Positions 28,987 to 37,826 of a DNA stretch of 64,000 nt are shown here, piece by piece. Positions within the stretch are counted from its first letter, which is position 1; each line of letters begins with the position of its first letter. The position numbers and the translations under genes were made by a program. The notes below the pieces were generated by a model. The model worked only from the letters and a program-made list of their open reading frames with translations. It made no database searches and was not told the origin of the DNA. Origin of the DNA: Pseudomonadota bacterium (GTDB lineage Bacteria > Pseudomonadota > Gammaproteobacteria > Xanthomonadales > Rhodanobacteraceae); NCBI GenBank assembly GCA_018241365.1, contig JAFEDX010000198.1, positions 51,693 to 115,692 of the forward strand. The letters are read 5' to 3'.

Positions 28987-30639
28987 TCAATGCTGCTGGT
29001 TGTCGGTGGCGTCGATGAAGGCCGCGACGTTGTCGTGCAGTTGCTTCAGCGACGGAATGTGCGCGTACACCATGTGGCCCGACGGATAGAACGCATAGGA
29101 AATGTTCTTGCGCAGGCTTTGCGGGATCGGCAGGTGGTCTTCCTCGTAGATCGCCGCATAGAACGGCGTGGCAAGGTCGTAGAAACCGCCGTTCAACATC
29201 ACCTTGAGGTTCGGGTTGTATTTCATCGCGTCGGCGAGGTCGATCATCACGTTGAGCGTGCCCGAGCCGTCGTCCCACGGCGGGGCGCCCGGGGTGCGGT
29301 GCTTCATGTCCCAGTTGAAATTGGCGTCATACAAGTCAGGCCGATAGCTCATGTCCTGGCCGAACTTCAGGTCGTTGCGGACGTAGCTGTTGAACGCCGA
29401 GACATAGGCCGAACTGATCGCCGCCGATTGTGGATCGTAGTACGACTCCTTGGCCATCGGATCCATTTCCGGGCCGGAGAAGCGCGTGTCGAGGCGGCCG
29501 GTCGCGAGGTCGTCGTTGATCTGCAGCTCATGCTCGAACATGCCGCCGCTGACGCGCAGGTTGGCCTTGAGCAGGTACGCAACCGGCAGGCCGGTGAACT
29601 CGTGCAGCTTTTCCGCCACCGCTTTCTCCTTGGCCGGATCGAGCGTGGAACCCGCGTACAGCGCGTCGCGGTATTCACCCTTGGCGAAGGCGATGGAATC
29701 CTTCAGCAATTGTCCCAGCTTGTCGCCGTCGTACTTGGGCAGCTTGTGGTGGTACCACGCGGTCGCGGAATAGGTCGGCAGCGCCAGCACGTAAGGTAAA
29801 TCATTGCCAGGGTCCGCGCCGGGACCATCGATGCTGGTGCCGAAGTTGAGGATCTGCGACAGCAAAATCACGCCGTTCAAATCGACGTTGTCCTGCTCTT
29901 CCAGGATGGCCGACAGCACCGCCGAACGCGTGGTGCCATAGCTTTCGCCGAACAGGTACTTCGGCGAATTCCAGCGGTTGTACTTCGACAGGAACTGGGT
30001 GATGAAGCGCGAGAACGCCTGCGCGTCGCCATCGACGCCCCAGATGGCCTTGGCGAGTTCCTTGCGGTCGGCCATGCGCGCCGCGTCGTCCTTGCCCTGC
30101 GGGAGCAGGCGGCCGAAGCCGGTGCCGGGCATGTCGATGAAGACGAGGTCGCTCGCGTCCAGCAGGCTGTAGTCGTTGTTGACCAGCTGGTACGGCGCGG
30201 CGGGTGTGTGGGTGTCGTCATTGGTGACGACGCGCTTCGGACCCCACGCGCCCATGTGCAGCCACACGGTCGAGGAACCCGGGCCGCCGTTGTAGATGAA
30301 GGTCACTGGCCGCCTGGATGGATCGACGCCCTGCTTGAAGTAGGCGAAGTAGCTCATCGCGACTTCAGGCGTGGATTCCTTGGCGCCCGTGCCGTTGATC
30401 ACCAAGGTGCCGGCGACCGCCTTGTAACTGATCGATTTGCCTTCCACGGTGACGGTGCCGGTGGTCGTGGACTCCAGCGGCTTCATCAGGCGTTGCGTCA
30501 GGCTTTCGGGCGGCGTGCTGTTTTCGCTCGCGGCCGCGGAAGCGGAACTGCCTGTGCTAGAGGGCGGGGCCGCGGCGAAGGCGGGGGCACTGCACAACAG
30601 CAACGAAGCGATGGCAACGGCGAGGCGATTGGCTTTCAT
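28987..30639 (-). CDS. exported S10 family serine carboxypeptidase, paralogue B
   Basis: This is a 550-residue protein with a signal peptide (MKANRLAVAIASLLLCSAPAFA) and the same domain order and catalytic residues as paralogue A: NGGPGSS, LFGESYGTTR, GGFYDLATPF and YPSGHMVYAH. Long blocks are identical and substitutions are spread through the length, so this is an older tandem duplication with both copies kept functional. It is upstream of paralogue A on the same strand, with its own terminator between them. ATG 30639 is chosen over a TTG 6 nt upstream. Confidence 0.9.
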   Translation of the reverse strand: MKANRLAVAIASLLLCSAPAFAAAPPSSTGSSASAAASENSTPPESLTQRLMKPLESTTTGTVTVEGKSISYKAVAGTLVINGTGAKESTPEVAMSYFAYFKQGVDPSRRPVTFIYNGGPGSSTVWLHMGAWGPKRVVTNDDTHTPAAPYQLVNNDYSLLDASDLVFIDMPGTGFGRLLPQGKDDAARMADRKELAKAIWGVDGDAQAFSRFITQFLSKYNRWNSPKYLFGESYGTTRSAVLSAILEEQDNVDLNGVILLSQILNFGTSIDGPGADPGNDLPYVLALPTYSATAWYHHKLPKYDGDKLGQLLKDSIAFAKGEYRDALYAGSTLDPAKEKAVAEKLHEFTGLPVAYLLKANLRVSGGMFEHELQINDDLATGRLDTRFSGPEMDPMAKESYYDPQSAAISSAYVSAFNSYVRNDLKFGQDMSYRPDLYDANFNWDMKHRTPGAPPWDDGSGTLNVMIDLADAMKYNPNLKVMLNGGFYDLATPFYAAIYEEDHLPIPQSLRKNISYAFYPSGHMVYAHIPSLKQLHDNVAAFIDATDNQQH

Positions 30640-30775
30640 GGGCAATCCCGTGGAGGTGGAGGATCGGATGCGACGCCTGAGCGTCGAGCGCGCGCAGTAT
30701 GCGCGCGCATGCCGATGCGGTCATACGCCACAAGTCATGCCTGGAGGGTTGTGGAAACCCGCGTGGCCGCAGCTT

Positions 30776-32965
30776 TCAATGCGCGGAAACCACGCCCGGC
30801 GCGGGATGCGTCGCGTCGATCACGCGCACCACGCGGAAACCCACGCTGGTGTAGCCGATGTCCGAATCCGCGGTGCCCCGGCGCCCGAGCGGCGTCTGGT
30901 GGCTGCCGTCGCGCCAGGACAGTCCGCGGAACTCCCTTGCGTGCGGGCTGCCGCCGGCCTGCCATTCGCTGACATTGCCGTACATGTCGTAGGCGCCGAC
31001 GCCGCTGGGCGCATAGCGTCCGACCGGCGCGGTTTGCGCGGCGCCGTCGTCGCAGGACCAGCGATCGTTGTCCATCGCGCTCTGGCGGCTGATGTCGTCG
31101 ACGTTGCCGAGCTGGCAGGGAGTGCCCTTGGGCATGCCTTGCGCGGCGCGCAACCACTCCGCGTCAGTGGGCAGCCGATAGTTCTCGCCGGTGGTGCGGG
31201 ACAGCCACGCGGCGTAGGCGATGGCATCGTCCCAGCTCACGCACACCACGGGATGGTCGCCGCCCTGCGCGAAGCCCGGGGCCTGCCAGGTCAAGTGGCG
31301 CAGGCGCGAGAACGGGTTGTAGGCTTCCAGGCACCGCGATGCGGGACGCTGCGTCGCGTGCGCGAACGCCGTGTAGTCGGCGCGGGTCACCTCGACGCGC
31401 GCCATCGCGAAAGCCGCGCCAGCGCCCGCGGCAGGCAGATAGACGAGCACGGGGCCGCCACGGTCCTGCAGGCGTTCGCCCGCGACCGGCGTGGCTGCCA
31501 TGCGTTCGGCCTTGGCGAAGTCGAATCCTTCCCGGTAGATCGCAGGCAACGTCTCGGCCAATGGCTTCAAGACCGCCAGCCCTTGCGTGTCTCGCGCCGC
31601 CGCCGCCGTGGCAACTGCTGTACCGACGTCTTGCGCAAGACCGTCACGCGCCTCGCGCCAGTCACGTCGTGCACGGATGCCGGCGTGCGCGTCAAGCAGG
31701 TCGCAGCGTTTCACCAGATCGCCAACCTGCGCCAGCCGTTGCTCGTGCCAGGCTTGTTGGAGTTGCCGGGTTGACGTGTACAGGATGGCGTCGACGCCAG
31801 CCGTCGCGGCCGGGTTGCCCGGGTCGAGCGTGAGCGCCGTGAAGTATTGTTCGGCGGCGTTGTTGCCGCGTGGCGAGAACAGGTGTCCGGCGGCGCGCAG
31901 CGCGTCCGCCTGCGCGATCAACGTTGCAACGCGGCTTTCACGCAACGAGGCGCTGTCAGCGGTCGCCGGATCCTGCGACGGCACGGTACGGGTGACCGCG
32001 GCTTCGGGCTGGATCGGCTGCACCGCATCGCCGGCGCGCGTACTGGATGCCTTTTGGTGCCCCCAGGCACCCCATCCCGCCAGTGCCACCACGACCACCG
32101 CGAGCGCCGCCGCGGCCGCCAATGCACGCTTCGGCACGCGCCTGCGTGCCACGGCGGGCGCGGGCATTCCGCTGCCGCGTTGTCCGTCGATTGCGGACAA
32201 CGCGTCGGCCATCTCCTGCGCGCCCTGGAAGCGTTGTTCGGGCGATTTCGCCAGCGCCTTGTCGATCCACGCTTGCCACGCGCCCACCATCGGCGGCAGG
32301 CGCGGGACGGGTTGCTCGATGTGGGCGACTGCGGTTGCCACGGCGTCCTCGCCCTCGAACGGCAGCGAACCCGTCAGCAGTTGGTAGGCCAGCACGCCGA
32401 TGCTGTAGAAATCCGAACGCTGGCCGGGCGCCTGGCCGCGGGCTTGTTCGGGGCTTTGATAATTGGCGGCGAAGGGGTGCGGGCAGCCGATTTCCGCTGC
32501 GCCGCGCGCGATGCCGAAGTCCGCCACGCGCGTGTGGCCGTATGCGTCGAACAACACGTTGGTGGGCTTGATCCCGCCGTGCACGATCCCGCAACGATGC
32601 GCGTGGCCCACGGCATCCAGCACTTCGCGCAGCAAGGCGGCCACCCTCAGCGGCTTGGCACGCAAGGTGTGTGCGGCCAGTTCCGCGCTGACCATGAACG
32701 GCATCGAGTGGAACAGGCGCCCCTCGGCGGTGTGTCCGATCTGGTGTGCGCCGAGGATGTGCGGATGCGACAAGCGCGCGTTGGCGCGCAGCAGCGGCTC
32801 GAAGCGCGCCACGGTCTGGGTGTCGGGCAGGTTGAACACCTTCACCGCAACCTGGCGTTCGAGCGAGCGCTGGATCGCTTCGTAGACGGTCGCAGCGCCG
32901 CCGCTTCCGATCGCACGGACCAGTCGGTAGCCCGGTATCTCCGGGAGCTGGGCGCTGTCGTTCAT
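30776..32965 (-). CDS. degenerate Ser/Thr protein kinase fused to FGE/SUMF1-like domain
   Basis: This is a 729-residue fusion. The N-terminal Hanks-type kinase domain (residues ~13-265) has a Gly loop (GSGGAATVY), Lys42 (QVAVK), DFG (D149) and SPEQ. The catalytic loop reads H129-G-G-I-K-P-T-N, so the HRD Arg and the catalytic Asp are both Gly. A membrane segment spans ~281-300, then a helical linker. The C-terminal ~230 residues are formylglycine-generating-enzyme-like (VEVTRADYTAF, PVVCVSWDDAIAYAAWLS, RLPTDAEWLRAAQG, YDMYGNVSEW, VGFRVVR). The active-site Cys pair of true FGE near the C-terminus is not seen. A signalling or scaffold role is likelier than catalysis. Confidence 0.88.
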   Translation of the reverse strand: MNDSAQLPEIPGYRLVRAIGSGGAATVYEAIQRSLERQVAVKVFNLPDTQTVARFEPLLRANARLSHPHILGAHQIGHTAEGRLFHSMPFMVSAELAAHTLRAKPLRVAALLREVLDAVGHAHRCGIVHGGIKPTNVLFDAYGHTRVADFGIARGAAEIGCPHPFAANYQSPEQARGQAPGQRSDFYSIGVLAYQLLTGSLPFEGEDAVATAVAHIEQPVPRLPPMVGAWQAWIDKALAKSPEQRFQGAQEMADALSAIDGQRGSGMPAPAVARRRVPKRALAAAAALAVVVVALAGWGAWGHQKASSTRAGDAVQPIQPEAAVTRTVPSQDPATADSASLRESRVATLIAQADALRAAGHLFSPRGNNAAEQYFTALTLDPGNPAATAGVDAILYTSTRQLQQAWHEQRLAQVGDLVKRCDLLDAHAGIRARRDWREARDGLAQDVGTAVATAAAARDTQGLAVLKPLAETLPAIYREGFDFAKAERMAATPVAGERLQDRGGPVLVYLPAAGAGAAFAMARVEVTRADYTAFAHATQRPASRCLEAYNPFSRLRHLTWQAPGFAQGGDHPVVCVSWDDAIAYAAWLSRTTGENYRLPTDAEWLRAAQGMPKGTPCQLGNVDDISRQSAMDNDRWSCDDGAAQTAPVGRYAPSGVGAYDMYGNVSEWQAGGSPHAREFRGLSWRDGSHQTPLGRRGTADSDIGYTSVGFRVVRVIDATHPAPGVVSAH

Positions 32966-33110
32966 GGTTGACCGTCCACGGCCGCCGTCCACGGTGCGTC
33001 CGGAAATTGCAGCGGACCGATCGCGCACGCACCCGCCACGCACCGGTGCATGAGGTCCGGCCCGCGGAGTGGGTTGCCATGGCGGCATCGATTGGGGCGA
33101 TGTGTTGCTA

Positions 33111-33488
33111 TCAGTTTCCGCCCGTGTGGCGGTTTTCCAGATGGAACCGATGCATCAGTCGATGCATGAAAGGTGCCAGCAGCAAGCCCGCGGTGCCAAC
33201 CAGCATCAGGCCGCTGTACAGCGCATAGCAACCCGCGAACAACTTGCCACCGGCAGTGTGGAGTGTGTCGACCGGGCCCATGCCGCCCAGGATCATCGAC
33301 GCGTTCAGGAAGGCATCCAGCCAGCCCATGCCCTCGGTCAGGCGGTAGCCAAGCATGCCGATGAGAAGGGATACCGCGATGATCACGCCCGCCGCAGCCA
33401 GCGTCTTGCCGACCCGCTGCAGCAGGAACAGCCGCCACGGCAGCAGGGGCTCGCTGCGGTGCTCGTACCGGAACCAGTCGCGCATCAT
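33111..33488 (-). CDS. small two-helix membrane protein, channel-like
   Basis: This is a 125-residue protein with two or three hydrophobic segments (residues ~28-48, 55-70, 80-105). Between them lies SMILGGMGPVD, placed like the pore helix and filter of two-TM potassium channels (TxGYGD), though the filter motif itself is not conserved. Similar small proteins are common in proteobacteria and are annotated as hypothetical. The gene lies between the kinase fusion and cnoX on the same strand. No function is assigned. Confidence 0.7.
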   Translation of the reverse strand: MMRDWFRYEHRSEPLLPWRLFLLQRVGKTLAAAGVIIAVSLLIGMLGYRLTEGMGWLDAFLNASMILGGMGPVDTLHTAGGKLFAGCYALYSGLMLVGTAGLLLAPFMHRLMHRFHLENRHTGGN

Positions 33489-33538
33489 GCCGTTGCTCCC
33501 GCCGCAAAGGGGAGCGGATTATCCGGCACGCGCGGTGG

Positions 33539-34447
33539 TCAGAACAGCAGCGACGACATCCTGCGCCTGGTCGCCGCCACCAGCGCCTCGTCGTTGACGA
33601 TGCGGAACGCGTCCAGCAGGCGCTTGCGCGCGAGCCCTTCGTTCCAGCCGCGGTCGGCGGCGAGGATGTCCAGCCAGTGCTGCATCGCGCCGGTGGCATC
33701 GCCGTCCAGAAGTTGGCGCACGCCCAAGCCGTCGTGAGCGGCGAAGTCGCGCGGGTCGTGCTGCACGCGCGCCTGCAACTCGGCTACGGCGGGAATCCCG
33801 GGCAGCGAACCATGCATCGCGAGCAAGGCGGCCAGCGCCTTGGCGCGGTCGTCTTCGGCCAGATCGACCGGCAACGCATCGAGGGTTTGCTGCGCGTCCT
33901 GGATGTCGCCGCCGCGCGCGCGCGCGAGCGCAAGATCGAGTTTCAATCCTGCGTTGTCGGGATCAGCGGCAAGCGACTGCTGAAGCCGTGCGATCGCCGC
34001 CTGCGGCGTTTCCGGCGGCGCTGGCGCGCCGTCGCCGGTGTCCTGGGCCGGCGCCGCGATGCGTGCCGCGGGCTCGATGCCGTGTCGCTTCAGGAATTCC
34101 TTTACCTGCGATTCGGGCAGCGCACCGGTGAACGCATCGGCAATCTGGCCATCCTTGATCAGCGCGACGGTCGGAATGCTGCGCACCCCGAACATGCCGG
34201 CGAGCTGCTGTTCCTTGTCGCAGTCGATCTTGGCGAGACGGAACGCGCCGGCGTAGTCATCGGCGAGCTTTTCCAGGATCGGGCCGAGCGTTTTGCACGG
34301 TCCGCACCAGGTCGCCCAGAAATCCACCAGCACGGGCGTCTTCAGCGAAGCCTGCAAAACGTCGGTTTCGAAGTTGGCCTCGCCAGCCTCGAACACGAAT
34401 GAAGAGGCCGGGGAGGCCGTGCCGGCAGGGTTGGTTTTCGTTTCCAT
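33539..34447 (-). CDS. cnoX: thioredoxin-like co-chaperone CnoX (YbbN)
   Basis: This is a 302-residue protein with an N-terminal thioredoxin domain (DFWATWCGPCKTLGPILEKLA) and a C-terminal TPR domain, the layout of E. coli CnoX/YbbN. That chaperedoxin protects proteins from over-oxidation and hands them to GroEL and DnaK. The active site is WCGPC; E. coli CnoX has lost one Cys, so this copy may keep reductase activity, as in Caulobacter CnoX. ATG 34447 is chosen; a further upstream ATG adds non-family residues. It follows the amidohydrolase gene by 25 nt. Confidence 0.88.
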   Translation of the reverse strand: METKTNPAGTASPASSFVFEAGEANFETDVLQASLKTPVLVDFWATWCGPCKTLGPILEKLADDYAGAFRLAKIDCDKEQQLAGMFGVRSIPTVALIKDGQIADAFTGALPESQVKEFLKRHGIEPAARIAAPAQDTGDGAPAPPETPQAAIARLQQSLAADPDNAGLKLDLALARARGGDIQDAQQTLDALPVDLAEDDRAKALAALLAMHGSLPGIPAVAELQARVQHDPRDFAAHDGLGVRQLLDGDATGAMQHWLDILAADRGWNEGLARKRLLDAFRIVNDEALVAATRRRMSSLLF

Positions 34448-34472
34448 GCGCGTACAGGTGGTGGCCGTCGGG

Positions 34473-35870
34473 TTACATTCCAAGGCTGGACTTCAGCGCG
34501 GCGTTGGTGGCTTCGCCGCCCTGTTTGTAAACGGTGCCTTCCTTCATTACGAAGTCCACGTTCTTCATCAAGGCGATGTCGTCGAGCGGGTTGCCGGGCA
34601 CGGCGATCACGTCGGCGTACTTGCCTGCGCTCACGCTGCCGAAATCGTTCGAGTGCTTCAGCAACGCGGCGGCATGGGTGGTCGCGGCCTGGATCGCGTA
34701 CATGGGCGGCATGCCCGCTTGCACCATGTACACGAATTCCTGCGCGTTCTCGCCGTGCGGATACACGCCGGCGTCGGTGCCGAACGCGATCTTGACGCCG
34801 GCCTTGTACGCCTTGCCCGCGGTGGCCAGGATCTTCGGGCCGACTTCCAGCGCCTTGCGCGCCACCTGCGGCGGGTACCAGCCTTCCTTGGCCTTGTCCT
34901 TGGTGAACTCGCCGGCAATGATCGTGGGCACGTACCAGGTGCCGTGTTCCTTCATCAGCTGCATGTCCTGATCGTCCATGAAGGTGCCGTGCTCGATCGA
35001 ATCGACACCGCCCAGCACCGCGCGGCGGATCGCCTCGGCGCCGTGCGCATGCGCGGCCACCGTGAAGCCGTAGTCGTGCGCCGCGGCGACCACGGCCTTG
35101 ATCTCCTCGATCGTCATCTGCGGATTTTCCGAGCTGGATGATTCATCCAGCACGCCGCCCGAGGGCATGATCTTGATGAGGTCCGCGCCATCCTTGTAAT
35201 GCTGGCGCACGGCCTTCCACGCGTCCGCGGGCGAATCGATGATGCCGTCCTTCGGGCCCGGATCACCCTGCAGGTCCCAGCGAAAGCCGTTGGTCGGATC
35301 GGCGTGGCCGCCGGTGGTGCCGATGAACTGGCCGGCGCTGAAGATGCGTGGCCCCGGGACTTCGCCCGAATTGACCGCGTTGCGCAGCGCAATCGACTCG
35401 TTGTGTTCGTCGCCGACGTTGCGGACCGCGGTGAACCCAGCCAACAGCGTGCGCCGCGCGTACACCGTGCTCTGGATTGCATAGTCGGCGGGATTGAGAT
35501 GGAATTTTTCCGCGTAGGTGTTCTTGCCGAACTGCATCGTCAGGTGCGTGTGCGAATCGATCAGCCCCGGCAGGCAGGTGTCGTTCGCCGGCATATCGAT
35601 CACCTTGGCGCCCTCGCGCGTAACGCTGCCCGGCGCGACTTCCTTGATGCGCTGGCCGTCGATGACGATGCTGGTCGCGCCCAGCATCTTCCCTGCGACG
35701 GTGTCGATAAGGTGTGCACAGTGGATCACCGTGAGCGCCGGCGCGGCTTGCGCAACGGGCGCATCGACTGCCTGCGCGACGCCCATCGACATCGCGGCGA
35801 TCGCGATCGCCAGTGGGAGTTTGCGGAACGGAGTGGCGTGAAGCAGGTTGCGGCGCGTGACGGCTTGCAT
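34473..35870 (-). CDS. exported metal-dependent amidohydrolase
   Basis: This is a 465-residue protein with a signal peptide (KLPLAIAIAAMSMGVAQA) after a short basic N-terminus. It is an amidohydrolase-superfamily TIM barrel. The metal ligands are visible: HxH in GLIDSHTHL, Lys in DLIKIMPSGG, His in VAAHAHG and SIEHGTF, and Asp in IAFGTDAG. The closest known activities are Xaa-Pro/Xaa-Arg dipeptidases and related lactonases, so a peptide-degrading role is plausible. Substrate is not fixed by sequence. cnoX is 25 nt downstream. Confidence 0.87.
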   Translation of the reverse strand: MQAVTRRNLLHATPFRKLPLAIAIAAMSMGVAQAVDAPVAQAAPALTVIHCAHLIDTVAGKMLGATSIVIDGQRIKEVAPGSVTREGAKVIDMPANDTCLPGLIDSHTHLTMQFGKNTYAEKFHLNPADYAIQSTVYARRTLLAGFTAVRNVGDEHNESIALRNAVNSGEVPGPRIFSAGQFIGTTGGHADPTNGFRWDLQGDPGPKDGIIDSPADAWKAVRQHYKDGADLIKIMPSGGVLDESSSSENPQMTIEEIKAVVAAAHDYGFTVAAHAHGAEAIRRAVLGGVDSIEHGTFMDDQDMQLMKEHGTWYVPTIIAGEFTKDKAKEGWYPPQVARKALEVGPKILATAGKAYKAGVKIAFGTDAGVYPHGENAQEFVYMVQAGMPPMYAIQAATTHAAALLKHSNDFGSVSAGKYADVIAVPGNPLDDIALMKNVDFVMKEGTVYKQGGEATNAALKSSLGM

Positions 35871-35935
35871 GACGACCCCTCGTGATGTGCCAAGCGCCGC
35901 ATCTTAGCGAATGCGTACCGTAATTGCTGCGCGCG

Positions 35936-36979
35936 TTACCCGGTGGCTGGCAGGGCGAAATCGGGGCAGGTTGTGGCGCGGTTCCTGGCCACCGCCTGCA
36001 TCCAGACAATGATCGAGGGTGACAGTTGCTGGCTGCGGAAAAACAACGTGATGTGTCCTTCGCCGGGAATATCGATGTAGTCCACGCGTGGCGAGAGAGC
36101 CGCGAGTTGTTTCAGGGCGTCATCCGAAATCAGGATGTCGTCGCTGCCGCGCAACAGCAGCGTGCAGGCGTGCGACGTCGCCAGTGCATGGCCGGGATCG
36201 ATCGAGGCGAGGTCGATGCCGAGCTTGTGGTCCGCACGCGCGATCGCCTTGTGCATGGTGCGCGGCGAAAAGAAACGCGCCCACCACTTCGGCGCGAACC
36301 AGCCGGTCGCTGGTGCCCGCAGGATCACATCGGCCGGGTGGACGTACGGTGCCATCGCCACGACGCCGCGCAGGTCCGGCAATTGCGGCGCCGCAAACAA
36401 TGTCGCCGTGGCGCCATAGGAGTAGCCGAACAGGTACAGCGGCGCTGGCAATTCGTGCTTGGCCTGCAGTGCATCGATCAGTTGCACCACGTCATCGGCT
36501 TCGCGCGGACCATAGCCCACCGGCGCGTCGCCCGATTCACCCTGGCTGCGCAAGGTTGGCAATACCGTCACGTAGCCGGCGCTGGAAAAGCGCGTCCCCC
36601 AGAAGACCATCTGCGCAGCGTTTTGTCCCCACGGGTGCAGCAGTACCACGCTCCCGCGCGTCACCGGCGGCGTGGCGTGGTCATCACGATCGGGAAACTC
36701 GAAGCTGAAGGAAAACCCGCGCAGCGCGCCGGCGGTGCGATGCTCGGAAAACGTTTCCTTGATGGGCACATCGCGCGGCGGTGAATACCAGTACGCAAGG
36801 CGCAGGCCATCGCGGGTAGTAAAAAAGTGCTGCGTGTAGTCGGTACCTTGCAACAGAACCTGCTTGAGTTCAGGCGTCGGACCGTGGTGTCCGGGCGTTT
36901 CGATGTAATGCGCCGCGACTGAAACGCAGCCGCCCAGGCCCGCGCAGGTGATCAGCAGCAGCCATTGCAATGTTCGCAT
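35936..36979 (-). CDS. alpha/beta hydrolase lipoprotein
   Basis: This is a 347-residue protein. The signal ends in the lipobox LGGC (Cys18), so it is a predicted lipoprotein. The alpha/beta hydrolase fold is shown by VVLLHPWGQNA, the nucleophile elbow LFGYSYGAT, an acid in LLRGSDDILI and a His in IPGEGHITLF. It may be an esterase or peptidase at the envelope. It precedes the amidohydrolase gene by 65 nt on the same strand. Confidence 0.82.
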   Translation of the reverse strand: MRTLQWLLLITCAGLGGCVSVAAHYIETPGHHGPTPELKQVLLQGTDYTQHFFTTRDGLRLAYWYSPPRDVPIKETFSEHRTAGALRGFSFSFEFPDRDDHATPPVTRGSVVLLHPWGQNAAQMVFWGTRFSSAGYVTVLPTLRSQGESGDAPVGYGPREADDVVQLIDALQAKHELPAPLYLFGYSYGATATLFAAPQLPDLRGVVAMAPYVHPADVILRAPATGWFAPKWWARFFSPRTMHKAIARADHKLGIDLASIDPGHALATSHACTLLLRGSDDILISDDALKQLAALSPRVDYIDIPGEGHITLFFRSQQLSPSIIVWMQAVARNRATTCPDFALPATG

Positions 36980-37066
36980 CGTGGCCCGTGTGGAGGTGAT
37001 CCCGGTTCGATCCTACAGCCACTTGGGTGCTGGAACCCGAGGGCGCGAACAGAAACGAACCCGATC

Positions 37067-37105
37067 ATTGTCCTTGGGTCGGCTCTGCGCAGGGATAAGG
37101 ACAAT
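37067..37105. repeat. inverted repeat downstream of the PhnB-like gene
   Basis: A perfect 9-bp inverted repeat ATTGTCCTT / AAGGACAAT is separated by 21 nt. It lies in the 138-bp gap between two minus-strand genes. It has no T run, so it may be a regulator-binding site for the alpha/beta hydrolase gene or simply a 3' hairpin of the PhnB-like gene. Confidence 0.4.
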
Positions 37106-37117
37106 GGAGGTGCCCGA

Positions 37118-37612
37118 CTATCCGCGCAGCGCTGCCTCGATGGTGGCGATGTCGATCTTCTGCATCGTCATCATGGCGTCGAATGCCCGCTTGGCGGCGG
37201 CAGGATCCGGGTCGGTGAGTGCATCCATCAATACCTGCGGGGTGATCTGCCAGGACAGGCCGAAGCGGTCCTTGCACCAGCCACACTGGCTTTCGGATCC
37301 GCCGTTGCCGACGATGGCATTCCAGTAGCGGTCGGTTTCGGCCTGGTCGCGCGTGTAGACCTGGAACGAAACCGCTTCGTCGAACTTGAACGTCGGGCCG
37401 CCGTTCAATCCGAGGAACGGCATGCCGAGCACGGTGAATTCCACCGTCAGCACGTCCCCCTGCTTGCCGGACGGGTAGTCGCCGGGCGCGCGGTGCACAG
37501 CATCCACGCGTGAATCCGGGAAGGTGCTGGCGTAGAAACTGGCGGCTTGTTCAGCGTTGCCATCGAACCACAGGCAAACCGCAATGTTCCTCGTTGTGTT
37601 GGCACTCGACAT
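37118..37612 (-). CDS. PhnB-like / VOC superfamily protein
   Basis: This is a 164-residue protein of the glyoxalase-fold 'PhnB-like' group often called 3-demethylubiquinone-9 methyltransferase-like. Landmarks are CLWFDGNAEQAASFYASTFPDSRV, FTVLGMPFLGLNGGP, FNEAV-type FDEAVSFQVY, and CGWCKDRFGLSWQITP. No methyltransferase motif is present, so that name should not be used for function. Enzymatic activity is unknown for the group. Confidence 0.85.
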   Translation of the reverse strand: MSSANTTRNIAVCLWFDGNAEQAASFYASTFPDSRVDAVHRAPGDYPSGKQGDVLTVEFTVLGMPFLGLNGGPTFKFDEAVSFQVYTRDQAETDRYWNAIVGNGGSESQCGWCKDRFGLSWQITPQVLMDALTDPDPAAAKRAFDAMMTMQKIDIATIEAALRG

Positions 37613-37756
37613 GTCTTGCTCCTCGTGGTGGACGGTGGCGGGGATCGCGGGAGTCCCGGCATCGAATGGCCGCGCTCATGGTTGCGACGAACGATTGCAG
37701 CGGGAATCGACATGACCGGCTGCACTCCAGACAGGTTTCCCGGGGAAGGACGACCC

Positions 37757-37786
37757 TTGGCGCTTTTTGCTGCACTGCGGTAGGCT
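37757..37786 (+). promoter_or_regulatory. possible leuS promoter
   Basis: TTGGCG (37757-37762) and TAGGCT (37781-37786) are 18 nt apart, about 40 nt before the leuS start. The match to sigma-70 consensus is fair only. The rest of the 214-bp gap 37613-37826 shows nothing else that I can name. Confidence 0.3.
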
Positions 37787-37826
37787 GGCCCATCCTGGAC
37801 AACCGTTGCCGGATTGCAGCACCGCC

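Noticed and set aside
30776..31500. Calling the C-terminal domain of the kinase fusion a functional formylglycine-generating enzyme
   Set aside because: The C-terminal active-site Cys pair is not present, so only the fold is claimed.
37118..37612. 3-demethylubiquinone-9 3-methyltransferase
   Set aside because: This legacy name is attached to PhnB-like proteins, but no methyltransferase motif is visible.
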